From the NCBI RefSeq assembly GCF_003611275.1, contig NZ_CP020694.1, forward strand, positions 620,001 to 684,000: a stretch of 64,000 nt of DNA, in the 5' to 3' direction. The stretch is from Sulfitobacter sp. D7. Lineage in GTDB: Bacteria > Pseudomonadota > Alphaproteobacteria > Rhodobacterales > Rhodobacteraceae. Position numbers and translations under genes: made by a program. Below are positions 35,378 through 44,587 of this stretch, piece after piece. How positions within the stretch are numbered: position 1 is the first letter of the stretch; every line of letters begins with the position of its first letter. The notes beneath the pieces are model-generated. The model ran no database searches and was not told the DNA's origin. It was given only the letters and a program-made list of their open reading frames with translations.

Positions 35378-36546
35378 CCGTCCTTCCCAAGATCGAAGCC
35401 TTTGCCGCCGATCTCACCGCCATCCGTCAAGATATCCACGCCCATCCCGAACTGGGGTTCGAAGAGGTCCGCACCGCGGGCATCGTGGCCGAAAAGCTGC
35501 GCGCCTATGGCGTGGACGAGGTGCACGAAGGGCTGGGCGGCACGGGTGTTGTCGGCATCATTAAGGGCGCGGGCGGCGGCAACCGCCGTGTGGGGCTGCG
35601 CGCAGATATGGACGCCCTGCCGATTGTGGAGGATTCCGGCGTGCCCTACACTTCGACCAACCCCGGGCGGATGCATGCCTGCGGCCACGATGGCCACACC
35701 ACCATGCTGCTGGGGGCCGCGCGTTATTTGGCGGAGACACGGGATTTCGACGGTACCGTGGTGCTGATCTTTCAACCCGCCGAAGAGGGCTTGGGCGGCG
35801 CGCGCCGGATGCTGGAGGAGGGGCTCTTCGAGAAATTCCCCTGCGACGAGATCTATGGGATGCACAACGATCCAAACTCGGAGCCGGGTGTGGTCAATGT
35901 CACCCCGGGCGCGGCGATGGCCGGGGCGGCATTCTTTGACATTACCGTCAAGGGCACCGGCAGCCACGCGGCGATGCCGCATCAGTCGCGTGACCCCATC
36001 GTCATTGGCACAGCGCTGGTGCAGCAGTTGCAATCCGTGGTCAGCCGCAACACCCCGCCGACCAAGCCGATCGTGCTGTCGGTTACCAAATTCAACGCAG
36101 GTTCGGCCTATAACGTGGTGCCTGACACCGCCACCATCGCGGGCACGATCCGTTACTTCCACCAAGACGTGATCGAGATGGCCGAGGCCCGGATGCGCGA
36201 ACTCTGCGCAGGCATGGCGAGTGCCTATGGGATTGAGATCGCAGTTGATATCCGCAACGTCTTTGACGTGTTGATGAACGATCCGGAACTCACCACCGCC
36301 TATGTCGAAGCGGCGGCCAGTGTGGTGGGGGGCGAGAATGCCCATGTCTCGACCGAGCAGGCCAGCGGGTCCGAGGATTTTGCCGATATGCTGCAAGTCG
36401 TGCCGGGCGCCTATTGCCGGGTGGGTCATGCGGGCAGCGTGCCGTTGCACAACCCCGGTTTCGTGCTGGATGACGCCATTCTGCCCATCGGTGCCTCGAT
36501 CTATGCGCGGATCGTTGAGACACGTCTGCCGAAGGTCGGCAGCTAA
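35374..36546 (+). CDS. M20 amidohydrolase (hippurate hydrolase / IAA-amino-acid hydrolase-like)
   Basis: A 390-residue metal-dependent amidohydrolase of the M20D group, which removes an acyl group from N-acyl amino acids (hippurate, indole-acetyl or N-acetyl conjugates). Metal-binding motifs are ACGHDGHTTMLLGAARYL (near residue 100), QPAEEGLGGAR (near 135) and the histidine in IYGMHNDP (near 163). The C-terminal SEDFADML fits the family. The dimerisation domain (about 185-300) is normal. The ATG overlaps the ATPase stop by four bases, so it is translated together with the importer. No signal peptide, hence cytoplasmic action on an imported conjugate. Confidence 0.92.
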   Translation: MTVLPKIEAFAADLTAIRQDIHAHPELGFEEVRTAGIVAEKLRAYGVDEVHEGLGGTGVVGIIKGAGGGNRRVGLRADMDALPIVEDSGVPYTSTNPGRMHACGHDGHTTMLLGAARYLAETRDFDGTVVLIFQPAEEGLGGARRMLEEGLFEKFPCDEIYGMHNDPNSEPGVVNVTPGAAMAGAAFFDITVKGTGSHAAMPHQSRDPIVIGTALVQQLQSVVSRNTPPTKPIVLSVTKFNAGSAYNVVPDTATIAGTIRYFHQDVIEMAEARMRELCAGMASAYGIEIAVDIRNVFDVLMNDPELTTAYVEAAASVVGGENAHVSTEQASGSEDFADMLQVVPGAYCRVGHAGSVPLHNPGFVLDDAILPIGASIYARIVETRLPKVGS

Positions 36547-36618
36547 GCCATTGCACCCAAACGCTTTATTTTAATCTATTCGCCCTGCTGTCGCGCAGCG
36601 GAGGAAAGGAATTTGAAT

Positions 36619-37758
36619 ATGACCAACCCGCTCGATTTGCCCTTTGACACCGAAGAGATGCTCACCGGGCTGCGCCCTTGGATCGAAACCGAAAGCCCCA
36701 CATTCGACGGGGCGGCGGTGAACCGGATGATGGATGTGGTGCAGCACGATTTGGCGATCCTGGGCGCGCGGACCGAGCGTATCCCAAGCCCGATGGGGCT
36801 GGGCGACAGCCTGCGCGCGGAGATGCCTCATCCCAAAGCGGGCGAGGGGGGCATTCTGCTTCTGGGCCATATGGACACGGTTCACCCCATCGGCACATTG
36901 GCCAAACTGCCCTACAAATGCGAAGGCGAGATTTGTTATGGGCCCGGCCTGATGGACATGAAGGGCGGCAATTACGTCTATCTTGATGCGCTGCGCAAAC
37001 TGCTGGCCGCCGGGGTCGAGACGCCGCTGCCGGTGACGGTGCTCTTCACCCCTGATGAGGAAATCGGCACCCCCGCCACCCGCCGGCTGATCGAAGAGGA
37101 GGCCAAGCGCCACAAATACATCCTCGTCCCCGAACCCGCCCGCCCCGACGGCGGCGCGGTGATCGGGCGCTATGCCATCGCGCGGTTCAATCTTCAGACG
37201 CGGGGCCGCCCCAGTCACGCGGGCTGGGCGCTGTCCGAAGGCCGCTCGGCCATCGCGGAAATGGCCAAGGCCGTGGGCACGATCGAAGGCATGACGACCG
37301 AGGACTGCACCTTTTCGCTTGGGGTCTTTCACGCGGGCCAATGGGTCAACTGCGTGTCCTCGGTCTGCGATGCCGAGGTGCTGAGCATGGCCAAGACGCA
37401 AGAACAACTCGACGCAGGCGTGGAAAAGATGATGGCGCTGAATTCGGACGAAGGCGACGTGATCATGGAAATCCGCCGCGGTGTCACCCGCCCGGTTTGG
37501 GAGCCCGACCAGCCCGGCACGATGGCCATGCTGAAACTTGCCCAAGACATCGGGGGCGAACTGGGGATCGAGATCACCGGAAGCTCTGCCGGGGGCGGAT
37601 CGGACGGCAACTTTACCGGTTTTCTGGGCCTGCCGACGCTGGATTCCATCGGCGTCCGCGGCAAGGGGCTGCATACGTTGCAAGAGCATATCCACATCGC
37701 CAGCCTGACCGAGCGGGCCAAGCTGGCGGCGGGTCTGTTCTGTCGGCTGACACCGTAA
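36619..37758 (+). CDS. M20 peptidase (glutamate carboxypeptidase / CPG2-like)
   Basis: A 379-residue zinc hydrolase of the M20A/CPG2 group. Motifs: GHMDTVHPIGT (metal and catalytic Asp, near residue 92), GPGLMDMKGGNYVYL (near 115), FTPDEEIGT with the catalytic glutamate pair (near 145), and the C-terminal LGLPTLDSIGVRGKGLHT with the last histidine. Such enzymes split C-terminal glutamate or peptide bonds. GGAAAGGA sits eight bases before the ATG at 36619; the TTG two codons earlier is less likely. There is no signal peptide although CPG2 itself is exported. It closes the M81-ABC-M20 operon, 72 bases after the first M20 gene. Confidence 0.9.
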   Translation: MTNPLDLPFDTEEMLTGLRPWIETESPTFDGAAVNRMMDVVQHDLAILGARTERIPSPMGLGDSLRAEMPHPKAGEGGILLLGHMDTVHPIGTLAKLPYKCEGEICYGPGLMDMKGGNYVYLDALRKLLAAGVETPLPVTVLFTPDEEIGTPATRRLIEEEAKRHKYILVPEPARPDGGAVIGRYAIARFNLQTRGRPSHAGWALSEGRSAIAEMAKAVGTIEGMTTEDCTFSLGVFHAGQWVNCVSSVCDAEVLSMAKTQEQLDAGVEKMMALNSDEGDVIMEIRRGVTRPVWEPDQPGTMAMLKLAQDIGGELGIEITGSSAGGGSDGNFTGFLGLPTLDSIGVRGKGLHTLQEHIHIASLTERAKLAAGLFCRLTP

Positions 37759-37759
37759 A

Positions 37760-37800
37760 GAGGGATCAACAAGGCCCCGGAGGGGGCGGTCGGTTCCCTC
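37760..37800. terminator. shared hairpin between convergent M20 and AraC genes
   Basis: GAGGGA (37760-37765) pairs with TCCCTC (37795-37800), enclosing a second stem GCCCC GGAG GGGGC (37774-37787). It starts one base after the M20 stop and overlaps the last base of the minus-strand araC-type gene. No T-run is present on either side. Confidence 0.5.
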
Positions 37801-38693
37801 TACGCCAGCCCGGCGGCCATCTGCTGTGCGTCGCTCCATTCGCGGGGGGATTGGCCATACATGCGCTTGAATTCCCGGCTGAATTGCGAGGCGCTGACAT
37901 AGCCCACCCCCATCGCCGCTTCGCTGACCGTGGTCCCGCCTGCGATTTTCATCGCGGCATGGTTCAGCCGCATGGATTTGACGAACTGAATCGGCGACAT
38001 CGTCGTTACCTTTTTGAATTTGCGGTGAAATACCGCGCGGCTCATCCCGGCGCGTTGGGCCATATCGTCGATAGAGATGGGCGCGTCCAAATGGGCGGCG
38101 ACATGCGAAATCGCCCGCGCAACGGCATTGCCCGCCCCAAAGGCGCGCCGCGCAAAGACCCCTGCCTCCCCCTTGAGAATAGCATAGTAAAGCTCACGCA
38201 GGCGCGCATCGGAGAGCACGGCGCGGTCGGTCTCGCTCTGACCCAATTGCAACAGACGCAGCAGCGCGTCAGAGAAGGCGTCATCCCATGCGGCCAGCTT
38301 GATGCCCTCCGCCCGCAGGTCGCCGGGGGTGGGGGGGATGAGGTTTCCCGCGCTTTCCATTTCCAGCGATAGTTCGGCCATCAAACGCGCATCAAGGGCG
38401 ATCAAGACGCCATAAAGCGGGATTTGGGGTGACGCGCTTGGCGTGCCCGCTTTGACCGGCATCGACATCGGGCAGCACATATAGCGGCTGTCGTCATAGA
38501 CATAGCGCTTGCCGTCCAAAACAGCCTCCTTGGCGCCGCTGACGATGGCGATGACACAGGGCTCATAGACCGCTGGCACACAGGGGATCGCGCTGGTCGC
38601 TTGGAAAAGCTGAACGCCCTTGATGCCGGTCTCGGTCAGGCCGTCGCGCTGGCTGTGCTGTTCGATGATATGTCGGATTTGCTGTTTGCTCAT
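37800..38693 (-). CDS. AraC-family transcriptional regulator
   Basis: A 297-residue regulator. The N-terminal half (about 1-180) is a cupin-type AraC_N domain, with GAKEAVLDGKRYVYDDSRYM. The C-terminal half holds two helix-turn-helix motifs: DDMAQRAGMSRAVFHRKFKK and AAMGVGYVSASQFSREFKRM, the second ending in YGQSPREW as typical. This pairing of AraC_N and HTH_18 often regulates an adjacent oxidoreductase. The divergent SDR gene 154 bases away fits that pattern. The start codon is ATG with GGGG just ahead. Confidence 0.92.
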   Translation of the reverse strand: MSKQQIRHIIEQHSQRDGLTETGIKGVQLFQATSAIPCVPAVYEPCVIAIVSGAKEAVLDGKRYVYDDSRYMCCPMSMPVKAGTPSASPQIPLYGVLIALDARLMAELSLEMESAGNLIPPTPGDLRAEGIKLAAWDDAFSDALLRLLQLGQSETDRAVLSDARLRELYYAILKGEAGVFARRAFGAGNAVARAISHVAAHLDAPISIDDMAQRAGMSRAVFHRKFKKVTTMSPIQFVKSMRLNHAAMKIAGGTTVSEAAMGVGYVSASQFSREFKRMYGQSPREWSDAQQMAAGLA

Positions 38694-38847
38694 GGCCCCA
38701 ACCTAGGGCCGCATGTTTGATGAAAGCAATAGGAGTGAGAGGATCAGGCAAGTAATCGCGACGATCTGGCCTGTTTCCCTTGGGTGGTGAGATTTATCTG
38801 CAAGGCCAACGGGGCGCGATGCCTCTTTAACGGTAAGGAGCAAGACC

Positions 38848-39795
38848 ATGGCAGACAAGACTTTCGGCGCGCACGGCTGGACCCCTGAGCGGATTGGCAG
38901 GCTGGAGGGGAAGACCTTTGTGATCACCGGGGCCAATGCAGGGGCCGGTTTTCAGGTGGCGCGGACCTTGCTGAGCAAAGGTGCCGCGGTCGTGATGCTG
39001 AACCGCAGTACAGAGCGGTCGGCGGAGGCCGTGGCAAAGCTGAAAGACGAATATGGCGCGGCGGCGCAGGTCAGCTTTATTCGGATGGATTTGGCCGATC
39101 TGGACACGGTGCGCAGCGCTGCGGCAGAGCTTCTGCGCGATGTTCCCCGGATCGACGCGCTGATCTGCAACGCCGCCATCGCGCAGGTGCCAAGCCGCCA
39201 GCTAACCAAGGCGGGACATGAAAGCCAGTTGGGCACCAACCACTACGGCCACTTCCTGCTCTGCGGGCTGTTGTTCGACCGGATCGAAGAGACCGCGGGC
39301 CGGATCGTGGTGGTTGCGAGCCTTGGCTACAAGATGGGCCTGCGCACCATCCAGTTCGACGACATGAACTGGGACAAGAACTACCGCGCCAACCCCGCCT
39401 ATAGTCAGAGCAAGCTGGCGCAGATGATGTTTGCCTATGAATTGCAGGACCGCGTCGCGCAGGCGGGAAAGAACGTTGAGGTCTATGTCTGCCACCCCGG
39501 TGCCTCGGCCACCTCTTTGATCAGCACCAGCGGTGGCCTGATGACGCGGTTCACGTGGTGGCTCATGTCGAAACTGCCGATCGTTCAAACGGCAGAGCGG
39601 GGCGCCTATCCAGAGGTCATGTGCGCCACCGAAAACGGGCTGGAGCAGCGCGCGCTTTACGGCCCCACAGGCCGAATGGAGATGGTCGGCCCGGTCGGGC
39701 GCGGATCGCTGGAGCCCTATGCCTACGACAAAGCCACGATGGTCAAGCTCTGGCAGCGGTCCGAGGAAGAAACCGGTTTTCACTGGGCCGTGTGA
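38848..39795 (+). CDS. short-chain dehydrogenase/reductase
   Basis: A 315-residue NAD(P)-dependent oxidoreductase of the extended retinol-dehydrogenase-like SDR type. Cofactor motif TGANAGAG is at residues 30-37 (the last G-x-G is G-A-G, not G-I-G). The NNAG-type motif reads CNAAIAQ. The active site has serine in VVASLGYKMG and the YSQSKLA Y-x3-K pair near residue 188. Substrate cannot be told. AAGGAG lies about seven bases before the ATG. It is divergent from the AraC regulator and monocistronic. Confidence 0.9.
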   Translation: MADKTFGAHGWTPERIGRLEGKTFVITGANAGAGFQVARTLLSKGAAVVMLNRSTERSAEAVAKLKDEYGAAAQVSFIRMDLADLDTVRSAAAELLRDVPRIDALICNAAIAQVPSRQLTKAGHESQLGTNHYGHFLLCGLLFDRIEETAGRIVVVASLGYKMGLRTIQFDDMNWDKNYRANPAYSQSKLAQMMFAYELQDRVAQAGKNVEVYVCHPGASATSLISTSGGLMTRFTWWLMSKLPIVQTAERGAYPEVMCATENGLEQRALYGPTGRMEMVGPVGRGSLEPYAYDKATMVKLWQRSEEETGFHWAV

Positions 39796-39800
39796 GGTGG

Positions 39801-39824
39801 GGCGGGGCATGTAATAGCCCCGCC
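39801..39824. other. hairpin after the SDR gene
   Basis: A perfect 8-base-pair stem, GGCGGGGC (39801-39808) with GCCCCGCC (39817-39824), eight-base loop, five bases after the SDR stop. It is not followed by T residues, so it may only stabilise the 3' end. The rest of the gap to 40027 holds the TRAP operon promoter and a repeated GTTGCA motif near 39888-39905. Confidence 0.55.
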
Positions 39825-40027
39825 AAACCCTGCGAAATCAGGCATGCTCGGACCCGGCGCAGAGTGTCGTTTCGTGTGTCAGTTGCACAATAAAGTTGCA
39901 GTTGATGAGACGCCGGCGGACAATTCTTGCCAAATGAGATCTTTCGGTTAGTCTCTGATCTCGGGCCGCCCGACCGAAAGCGTATTTCAAAGTAAGCAAA
40001 GGGGCGGCCACTCTGGGAGGAGGAAAT

Positions 40028-41158
40028 ATGACTGAGACTAAAAAGTTCAATCGACGTTCGTTCCTGACGAAGTCCGCACTTGCTGGGGGGGCCGCTACCG
40101 GGAGCATGCTGGCCGCACCGGCGGTGTTGGCCCAAGCGCCGATCGTCATCAAGATGCAGACGTCGTGGAATGACGCCAACATCTGGCAAGACTTTGCCCG
40201 CGATTACGCGACACGGGTGGAGGAGATGTCAGGAGGGCGTCTCAAGGTCGACGTGCTGCCTGCGGGCGCGGTTGTTGCTGCGTTCCAAGTGCTTGATGCG
40301 GTGAACGACGGTTTGATTGATGCGGCGCATTCCGTGCCCGTCTATTGGTACGGCAAAAACAAAGCTGCGTCGCTCTTTGGCACGGGGCCGGTCTTTGGCG
40401 GCTCTGCCACAACCATGCTGTCGTGGTTCTACCAAGGCGGCGGTCAGGAGCTTTATAACGAGCTGACGCAAGATATCATGGGCCTCGACGTTGTGGGCTA
40501 TATGGGCTTCCCGATGTTCGCGCAGCCCTTTGGTTGGTTCAAAGAAGAGGTCAATACGGTCGATGACCTGCAAGGCTTCAAGTACCGCACCGTGGGTCTG
40601 GCCGCCGATCTGATGGCCAAGCTGGGCATGTCTGTTGCACAGTTGCCGGGCGGTGAAATCGTGCCTGCGATGGAACGTGGCGTGATCGACGCCTTTGAGT
40701 TCAACAACCCGTCGTCGGACAAAGACTTCGGCGCGCAGGACGTGGCCAAGAACTACTACCTGTCGTCCTATCACCAAGCGTCTGAGAGCTTTGAGTTCCT
40801 GTTCTCCAAGATGTTCCTCGAAGACCTCGACCCTGATCTTCAAGCGATCCTCAAATACGCTGTGGAAGCGGTTTCGACCGCGAACACGGCCAAGGCGATG
40901 GACCGCTATTCGGCAGACCTGCAATTCCTGCAAAACGAAGCGGGCGTGAACGTGCGGCGGACGTCGAAAGATATCCTCGATGCGCAGCTCAAAGCATGGG
41001 ACGAGTTGATCCCAGAGCTGGAATCCGATCCCTTCATGAAAAAGACCCTCGACAGTCAGCGCGAATGGGTCGACCGCGTGGCCTATTACGAGTTGATGAA
41101 CTCGCCGGACTACGGGCTTGCTTATGAGCATTACTTCCCCGGCAAGATCAAAATGTGA
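40028..41158 (+). CDS. dctP: TRAP transporter solute-binding protein (DctP family), Tat-exported
   Basis: A 376-residue periplasmic binding protein. The N-terminus has a clear twin-arginine motif, NRRSFLTKSALAGGAATGSM, with cleavage after VLAQA. The mature chain starts PIVIKMQTSWNDANIWQDF and shows the DctP features, including PAGAVVAAFQVLDAVNDGLI (near residue 80) and YMGFPMFAQPFGWF. The W-x-N-P type region is EFNNPSSDKDFG. The Tat route for a TRAP receptor is seen in the subgroup that binds 2-oxoacids and related mono-carboxylates. It is followed, after a hairpin, by DctQ, DctM, an amidase, a small membrane protein and a hydroxyacid dehydrogenase. Confidence 0.92.
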   Translation: MTETKKFNRRSFLTKSALAGGAATGSMLAAPAVLAQAPIVIKMQTSWNDANIWQDFARDYATRVEEMSGGRLKVDVLPAGAVVAAFQVLDAVNDGLIDAAHSVPVYWYGKNKAASLFGTGPVFGGSATTMLSWFYQGGGQELYNELTQDIMGLDVVGYMGFPMFAQPFGWFKEEVNTVDDLQGFKYRTVGLAADLMAKLGMSVAQLPGGEIVPAMERGVIDAFEFNNPSSDKDFGAQDVAKNYYLSSYHQASESFEFLFSKMFLEDLDPDLQAILKYAVEAVSTANTAKAMDRYSADLQFLQNEAGVNVRRTSKDILDAQLKAWDELIPELESDPFMKKTLDSQREWVDRVAYYELMNSPDYGLAYEHYFPGKIKM

Positions 41159-41182
41159 TCACGCATACCCGCAAGTAATGAG

Positions 41183-41210
41183 GCCCCCGGCGCCACCATG
41201 CGCCGGGGGC
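41183..41210 (+). other. strong hairpin between dctP and dctQ
   Basis: An 11-base-pair perfect GC-rich stem (41183-41193 with 41200-41210, CACCAT loop), 24 bases after the dctP stop and 22 before the dctQ start. The sequence after it is TCTACG, so partial termination or 3'-end stabilisation of the receptor message is the likely effect. Confidence 0.78.
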
Positions 41211-41232
41211 TCTACGAGACACTGGGGACATC

Positions 41233-41817
41233 ATGATATCTTTCATTCGGTTCGCCGATAACCTTTCCGCATGGTTCGGCAAGGCTTTCGCTTGGCTCAT
41301 TTTGCTGATGTCCATCGGCACGGGCTACGAAGTTTTTGTGCGCTATGTGCTGAACAATCCCACCGCTTGGGCGCTGGACGTGTCCTTCATCATGTATGGC
41401 ACGCTCTTTATGATGGGCGGGGCCTATACCCTATCGCGTGGGGGGCATGTGCGAGGGGATTTCCTGTACCGGCTGTTCCAGCCGCGCACCCAAGGCATGA
41501 TCGATCTCGTGCTCTACATCATCTTCTTTTTTCCCGGGGTCACGGCGCTGATCCTTGCGGGATGGAAATATGCCGCCCGCTCGTGGTCATACGGCGAAGT
41601 TTCGGTCAACAGCCCGGCGGGCGTGCCGATCTACCAATTCAAGGCGGTCATCGTAGCGGCCGGAATACTGCTGTTTATCCAAGGCATTGCACAGGTTTGC
41701 CGCTGCCTTATCGCAATCCGCTCAAATTACTGGCTCGAAGCAGAGGAAGATGTCTTTGAAACCGAAGACCTCATGATGCGCGAAGCCAACAAGGCCGAGA
41801 AAGACCATATCACATGA
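41233..41817 (+). CDS. dctQ: TRAP transporter small permease subunit (DctQ)
   Basis: A 194-residue inner-membrane protein with four helices and short loops, the size and shape of DctQ. The first helix follows RFADNLSAWFGKAFAWLILL, and the family motif of a conserved tryptophan and RYVLNNPTAWALDVSFIMYG is present near residues 36-55. GGHVRGDFLYRLF lies in the loop before helix three. DctQ and DctM form the sodium-coupled channel. Its end overlaps the dctM start by four bases (ATGA). Confidence 0.92.
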   Translation: MISFIRFADNLSAWFGKAFAWLILLMSIGTGYEVFVRYVLNNPTAWALDVSFIMYGTLFMMGGAYTLSRGGHVRGDFLYRLFQPRTQGMIDLVLYIIFFFPGVTALILAGWKYAARSWSYGEVSVNSPAGVPIYQFKAVIVAAGILLFIQGIAQVCRCLIAIRSNYWLEAEEDVFETEDLMMREANKAEKDHIT

Positions 41818-43232
41818 CCGATCCGCAAATTGCCCTGATGATGCTTGGGCTCTTCATCGTCTTCGTCTTTCTGGGTTTCCCGATTGCTTTCACGCTGATG
41901 GCGATGGGCATCGGCTTTGGCTACTACGCCTATTTCGACGCGCGCCGCATGTGGCGCAGCTTTGACCGGCTGGACGAGGGGGCCGGGCAATGGGAGCAAT
42001 GGACGACGTGGTTCGAGGGGTTATTCAACAACCGAATATTCGACCTCTTCGTGAACCAGACCTTTACGGTGATGTCGAACGAAGTGCTGACCGCCGTGCC
42101 GCTTTTCTTGTTCATGGGCTACATCGTGGAGCGGTCGAACATCGTCGACCGGCTTTTCACCACGCTGAACATCGCGTCGAAGAACATCCCCGGTTCCATG
42201 GGGGTCGCGGCGTTGATCACCTGCGCACTTTTCGCGACCGCTACCGGGATCGTCGGTGCTGTTGTGACGCTGATGGGCCTCTTGGCGCTGCCGGCGATGT
42301 TGAAGGCACGCTATGATCCGTCCTTTGCGGCGGGCATCATCTGCGCGGGTGGCACGTTGGGCATCCTGATCCCGCCGTCGATCATGCTGATCGTCTATGC
42401 GGCGGCAACGAATGTCTCCATCGTGCGGCTCTATGCGGCGGCGCTGCTGCCGGGGCTGACGCTGGTCGGGCTCTATCTCGTCTACATCATCGGGCGCTCG
42501 CTCTTGCAGCCGTCCTCCGCTCCGCGGCCTACGGCGGATGAAGTGCCGGATATGCCGATGGGCAAGCTCTTGTTGATGATTGCCACATCCTTCCTGCCGC
42601 TTGCCTTCCTCATCTTCGCGGTGCTGGGCTCGATCCTCTTCGGCCTCGCCACCCCGACAGAGGCGGCCTCGATCGGCGCATTGGGCGGCATATTCCTCGC
42701 CTTCATTTACCGCGCGATGACATGGCAGCGGATGCGCGAGAGTGTCTATCTCACGGTGCGCACCACGGCGATGGTCTGCTGGCTCTTCGTCGGCTCCTAC
42801 ACCTTCTCGGCGGTGTTCTCTTACCTTGGGGGGGAGCATGTGATTTCCGAGTTCGTGCAGTCGCTGAACCTGTCGCCGATCATGTTCCTGATCCTTGCGC
42901 AGCTCATCATCTTCCTGCTGGGCTGGCCGCTTGAATGGTCCGAGATCATCATCATCTTCGTGCCGATCTTCTTGCCCCTGCTGGCGGTGTTCGAGATTGA
43001 TCCGCTGTTTTTCGGCATCCTCGTGGCGCTGAACCTACAGACCAGTTTCTTAACACCACCGATGGCCATGTCGGCCTATTACCTCAAGGGGATCGCCCCG
43101 CCCGAGTTGCGTCTGACGCAGATTTTCGCGGGCGTGATGCCGTTCCTCTTCTGCGTGATCCTGTCGATGGTGCTGATGTATGTCTTCCCGCAGATCGTCT
43201 TCTACCTGCCGGAGGTGTTCTATGGGCGCTGA
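41814..43232 (+). CDS. dctM: TRAP transporter large permease subunit (DctM)
   Basis: A 472-residue membrane protein with about 12 helices, the sodium-substrate channel of the TRAP importer. Diagnostic stretches are FIVFVFLGFPIAFTLMAMGI, PLFLFMGYIVERSNIVDRLF, TPTEAASIGALGGIFLAF and the C-terminal LTPPMAMSAYYLKG. It has an insertion, about residues 40-90, rich in Trp, Arg and Phe, between the first and second helix regions; plain DctM proteins are some 40 residues shorter. Such insertions are known in the oxoacid-type subgroup. The next gene, an amidase, starts 11 bases before the stop. Confidence 0.93.
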   Translation: MTDPQIALMMLGLFIVFVFLGFPIAFTLMAMGIGFGYYAYFDARRMWRSFDRLDEGAGQWEQWTTWFEGLFNNRIFDLFVNQTFTVMSNEVLTAVPLFLFMGYIVERSNIVDRLFTTLNIASKNIPGSMGVAALITCALFATATGIVGAVVTLMGLLALPAMLKARYDPSFAAGIICAGGTLGILIPPSIMLIVYAAATNVSIVRLYAAALLPGLTLVGLYLVYIIGRSLLQPSSAPRPTADEVPDMPMGKLLLMIATSFLPLAFLIFAVLGSILFGLATPTEAASIGALGGIFLAFIYRAMTWQRMRESVYLTVRTTAMVCWLFVGSYTFSAVFSYLGGEHVISEFVQSLNLSPIMFLILAQLIIFLLGWPLEWSEIIIIFVPIFLPLLAVFEIDPLFFGILVALNLQTSFLTPPMAMSAYYLKGIAPPELRLTQIFAGVMPFLFCVILSMVLMYVFPQIVFYLPEVFYGR

Positions 43233-44577
43233 GCCAAGGATGACCGCAGCGGCAGCACTTGGCGTGACCGAACTGCGGGACCGCTTGGCGAGCGGCGCGC
43301 TGGACGCGCTGGCGCTGGTCGAAAGCTACATCGCGCGGATCGAAGCGCGCGAGGAAGTCGTGGGCGCTTGGGCGTGGTTCGATCCCGAGTTCGCCCGCGC
43401 ACAGGCCCGGACGCTCGACAGTTATCGTCGGGCGGGCCGACCGCTTGGGCGGTTGCACGGGCTGCCGGTGGGGCTGAAAGACGTGATCGACACCCGCAGC
43501 ATCCCGACTGAGAACGGCGCGGCCCAAGACAAGGGGCGCGTGCCGCTGCGCGATGCTTTCATCGTGGAGCGGCTCAAGGCCGAGGGCGCGATCATCATGG
43601 GCAAGACGGTCACGACCGAGCTTGCCTTCATGCATCCGGGCAAGACCACCAATCCGCATAATCCGGCGCATAGCCCCGGCGGCTCGTCCCAAGGTTCGGC
43701 GGCGGCTGTGGCGGATGGCATGGTGCCGCTGGCCATCGGCACGCAGACGGGCGGCTCGGTGATCCGGCCTGCGTCCTATTGTGGGGTCACCGGCTTCAAA
43801 CCGACCTTCGGCGCGATCCCGCGCCGGGGGGTGCTGACGCAGTCACCATCGCTCGACACCATCGGCGTCTTTGCCAGCGATCCCGCCGGTGCGGCGCTGC
43901 TGGCCGAGGTGCTATTCGGTCATGATCCCGAAGACAGCGCCACCGAACTTGCCCCCACGCCCGCGCTTCTGGCGCAGACCACCACCGCGCCGCCGATCCC
44001 GCCGGTCTTTGGTTTCGTGCGCCCGCCGGGGTGGGAGGATGCCGACCCGCAGCTTCATGCGGCTTTCGAAGAATTGGTCGCAGCGCTCGGCGATCAGGCG
44101 TTTGAGCTGCCGCTTCCGGCGGTCTTCAACGGGGCGGCCGAGGCGCGCAAACGCATCAACTTTGCCGAAATGGCCTATCACTATTACCCCTATTTGCGCG
44201 ATGCTCCCGAATTGCTCTCATCCGCAACCCGCGAGGCGATGGAGGCGGGCAACAAGGTACTGGCCCGCGATTACCAATCGGCCCGCGATCTGCCCAAGGT
44301 GCTGACCGCCGCGCTGGAAGAATTGCTGACCCGCTGCGACGTGCTTTTGTGCCCATCGGCCACCGGCCCCGCACCGCACGGGTTGGACACGACCGGGGAT
44401 CCGATTTTCAACGGGCTATGGACGCTCTGCGGCAGCCCCTGTGTGAACGTGCCTTTGATGACATCGGAAGACGGGCTGCCGATGGGCGTGCAACTGGTCG
44501 GCGGACACGGCCAAGACGGCCGTCTGATGCGCAGCGCGCAATGGCTTTTCGACTGGGCCGATGGCGCAACCCAATGA
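43222..44577 (+). CDS. amidase (AS family) in TRAP operon
   Basis: A 451-residue cytoplasmic amidase. The catalytic lysine is in VGLKDVIDT (near residue 89), the cis-serine in SPGGSSQGSAAAV (GGSSQGS, near 156) and the nucleophile in GTQTGGSVIRPAS (near 180). I prefer the ATG at 43222 because GGAGG is exactly six bases upstream; it overlaps the DctM end by 11 bases. Translation is therefore coupled to the importer, which suggests that the amide is brought in by this TRAP system. The product of amide cleavage may feed the hydroxyacid dehydrogenase downstream. Substrate is unknown. Confidence 0.9.
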   Translation: MGAEPRMTAAAALGVTELRDRLASGALDALALVESYIARIEAREEVVGAWAWFDPEFARAQARTLDSYRRAGRPLGRLHGLPVGLKDVIDTRSIPTENGAAQDKGRVPLRDAFIVERLKAEGAIIMGKTVTTELAFMHPGKTTNPHNPAHSPGGSSQGSAAAVADGMVPLAIGTQTGGSVIRPASYCGVTGFKPTFGAIPRRGVLTQSPSLDTIGVFASDPAGAALLAEVLFGHDPEDSATELAPTPALLAQTTTAPPIPPVFGFVRPPGWEDADPQLHAAFEELVAALGDQAFELPLPAVFNGAAEARKRINFAEMAYHYYPYLRDAPELLSSATREAMEAGNKVLARDYQSARDLPKVLTAALEELLTRCDVLLCPSATGPAPHGLDTTGDPIFNGLWTLCGSPCVNVPLMTSEDGLPMGVQLVGGHGQDGRLMRSAQWLFDWADGATQ

Positions 44578-44587
44578 GGATTGAAAC

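Noticed and set aside
39888..39905. GTTGCA repeats ahead of the TRAP operon as an operator
   Set aside because: Two direct GTTGCA copies 12 bases apart with no dyad symmetry and no local regulator that suits them; noted but not called.
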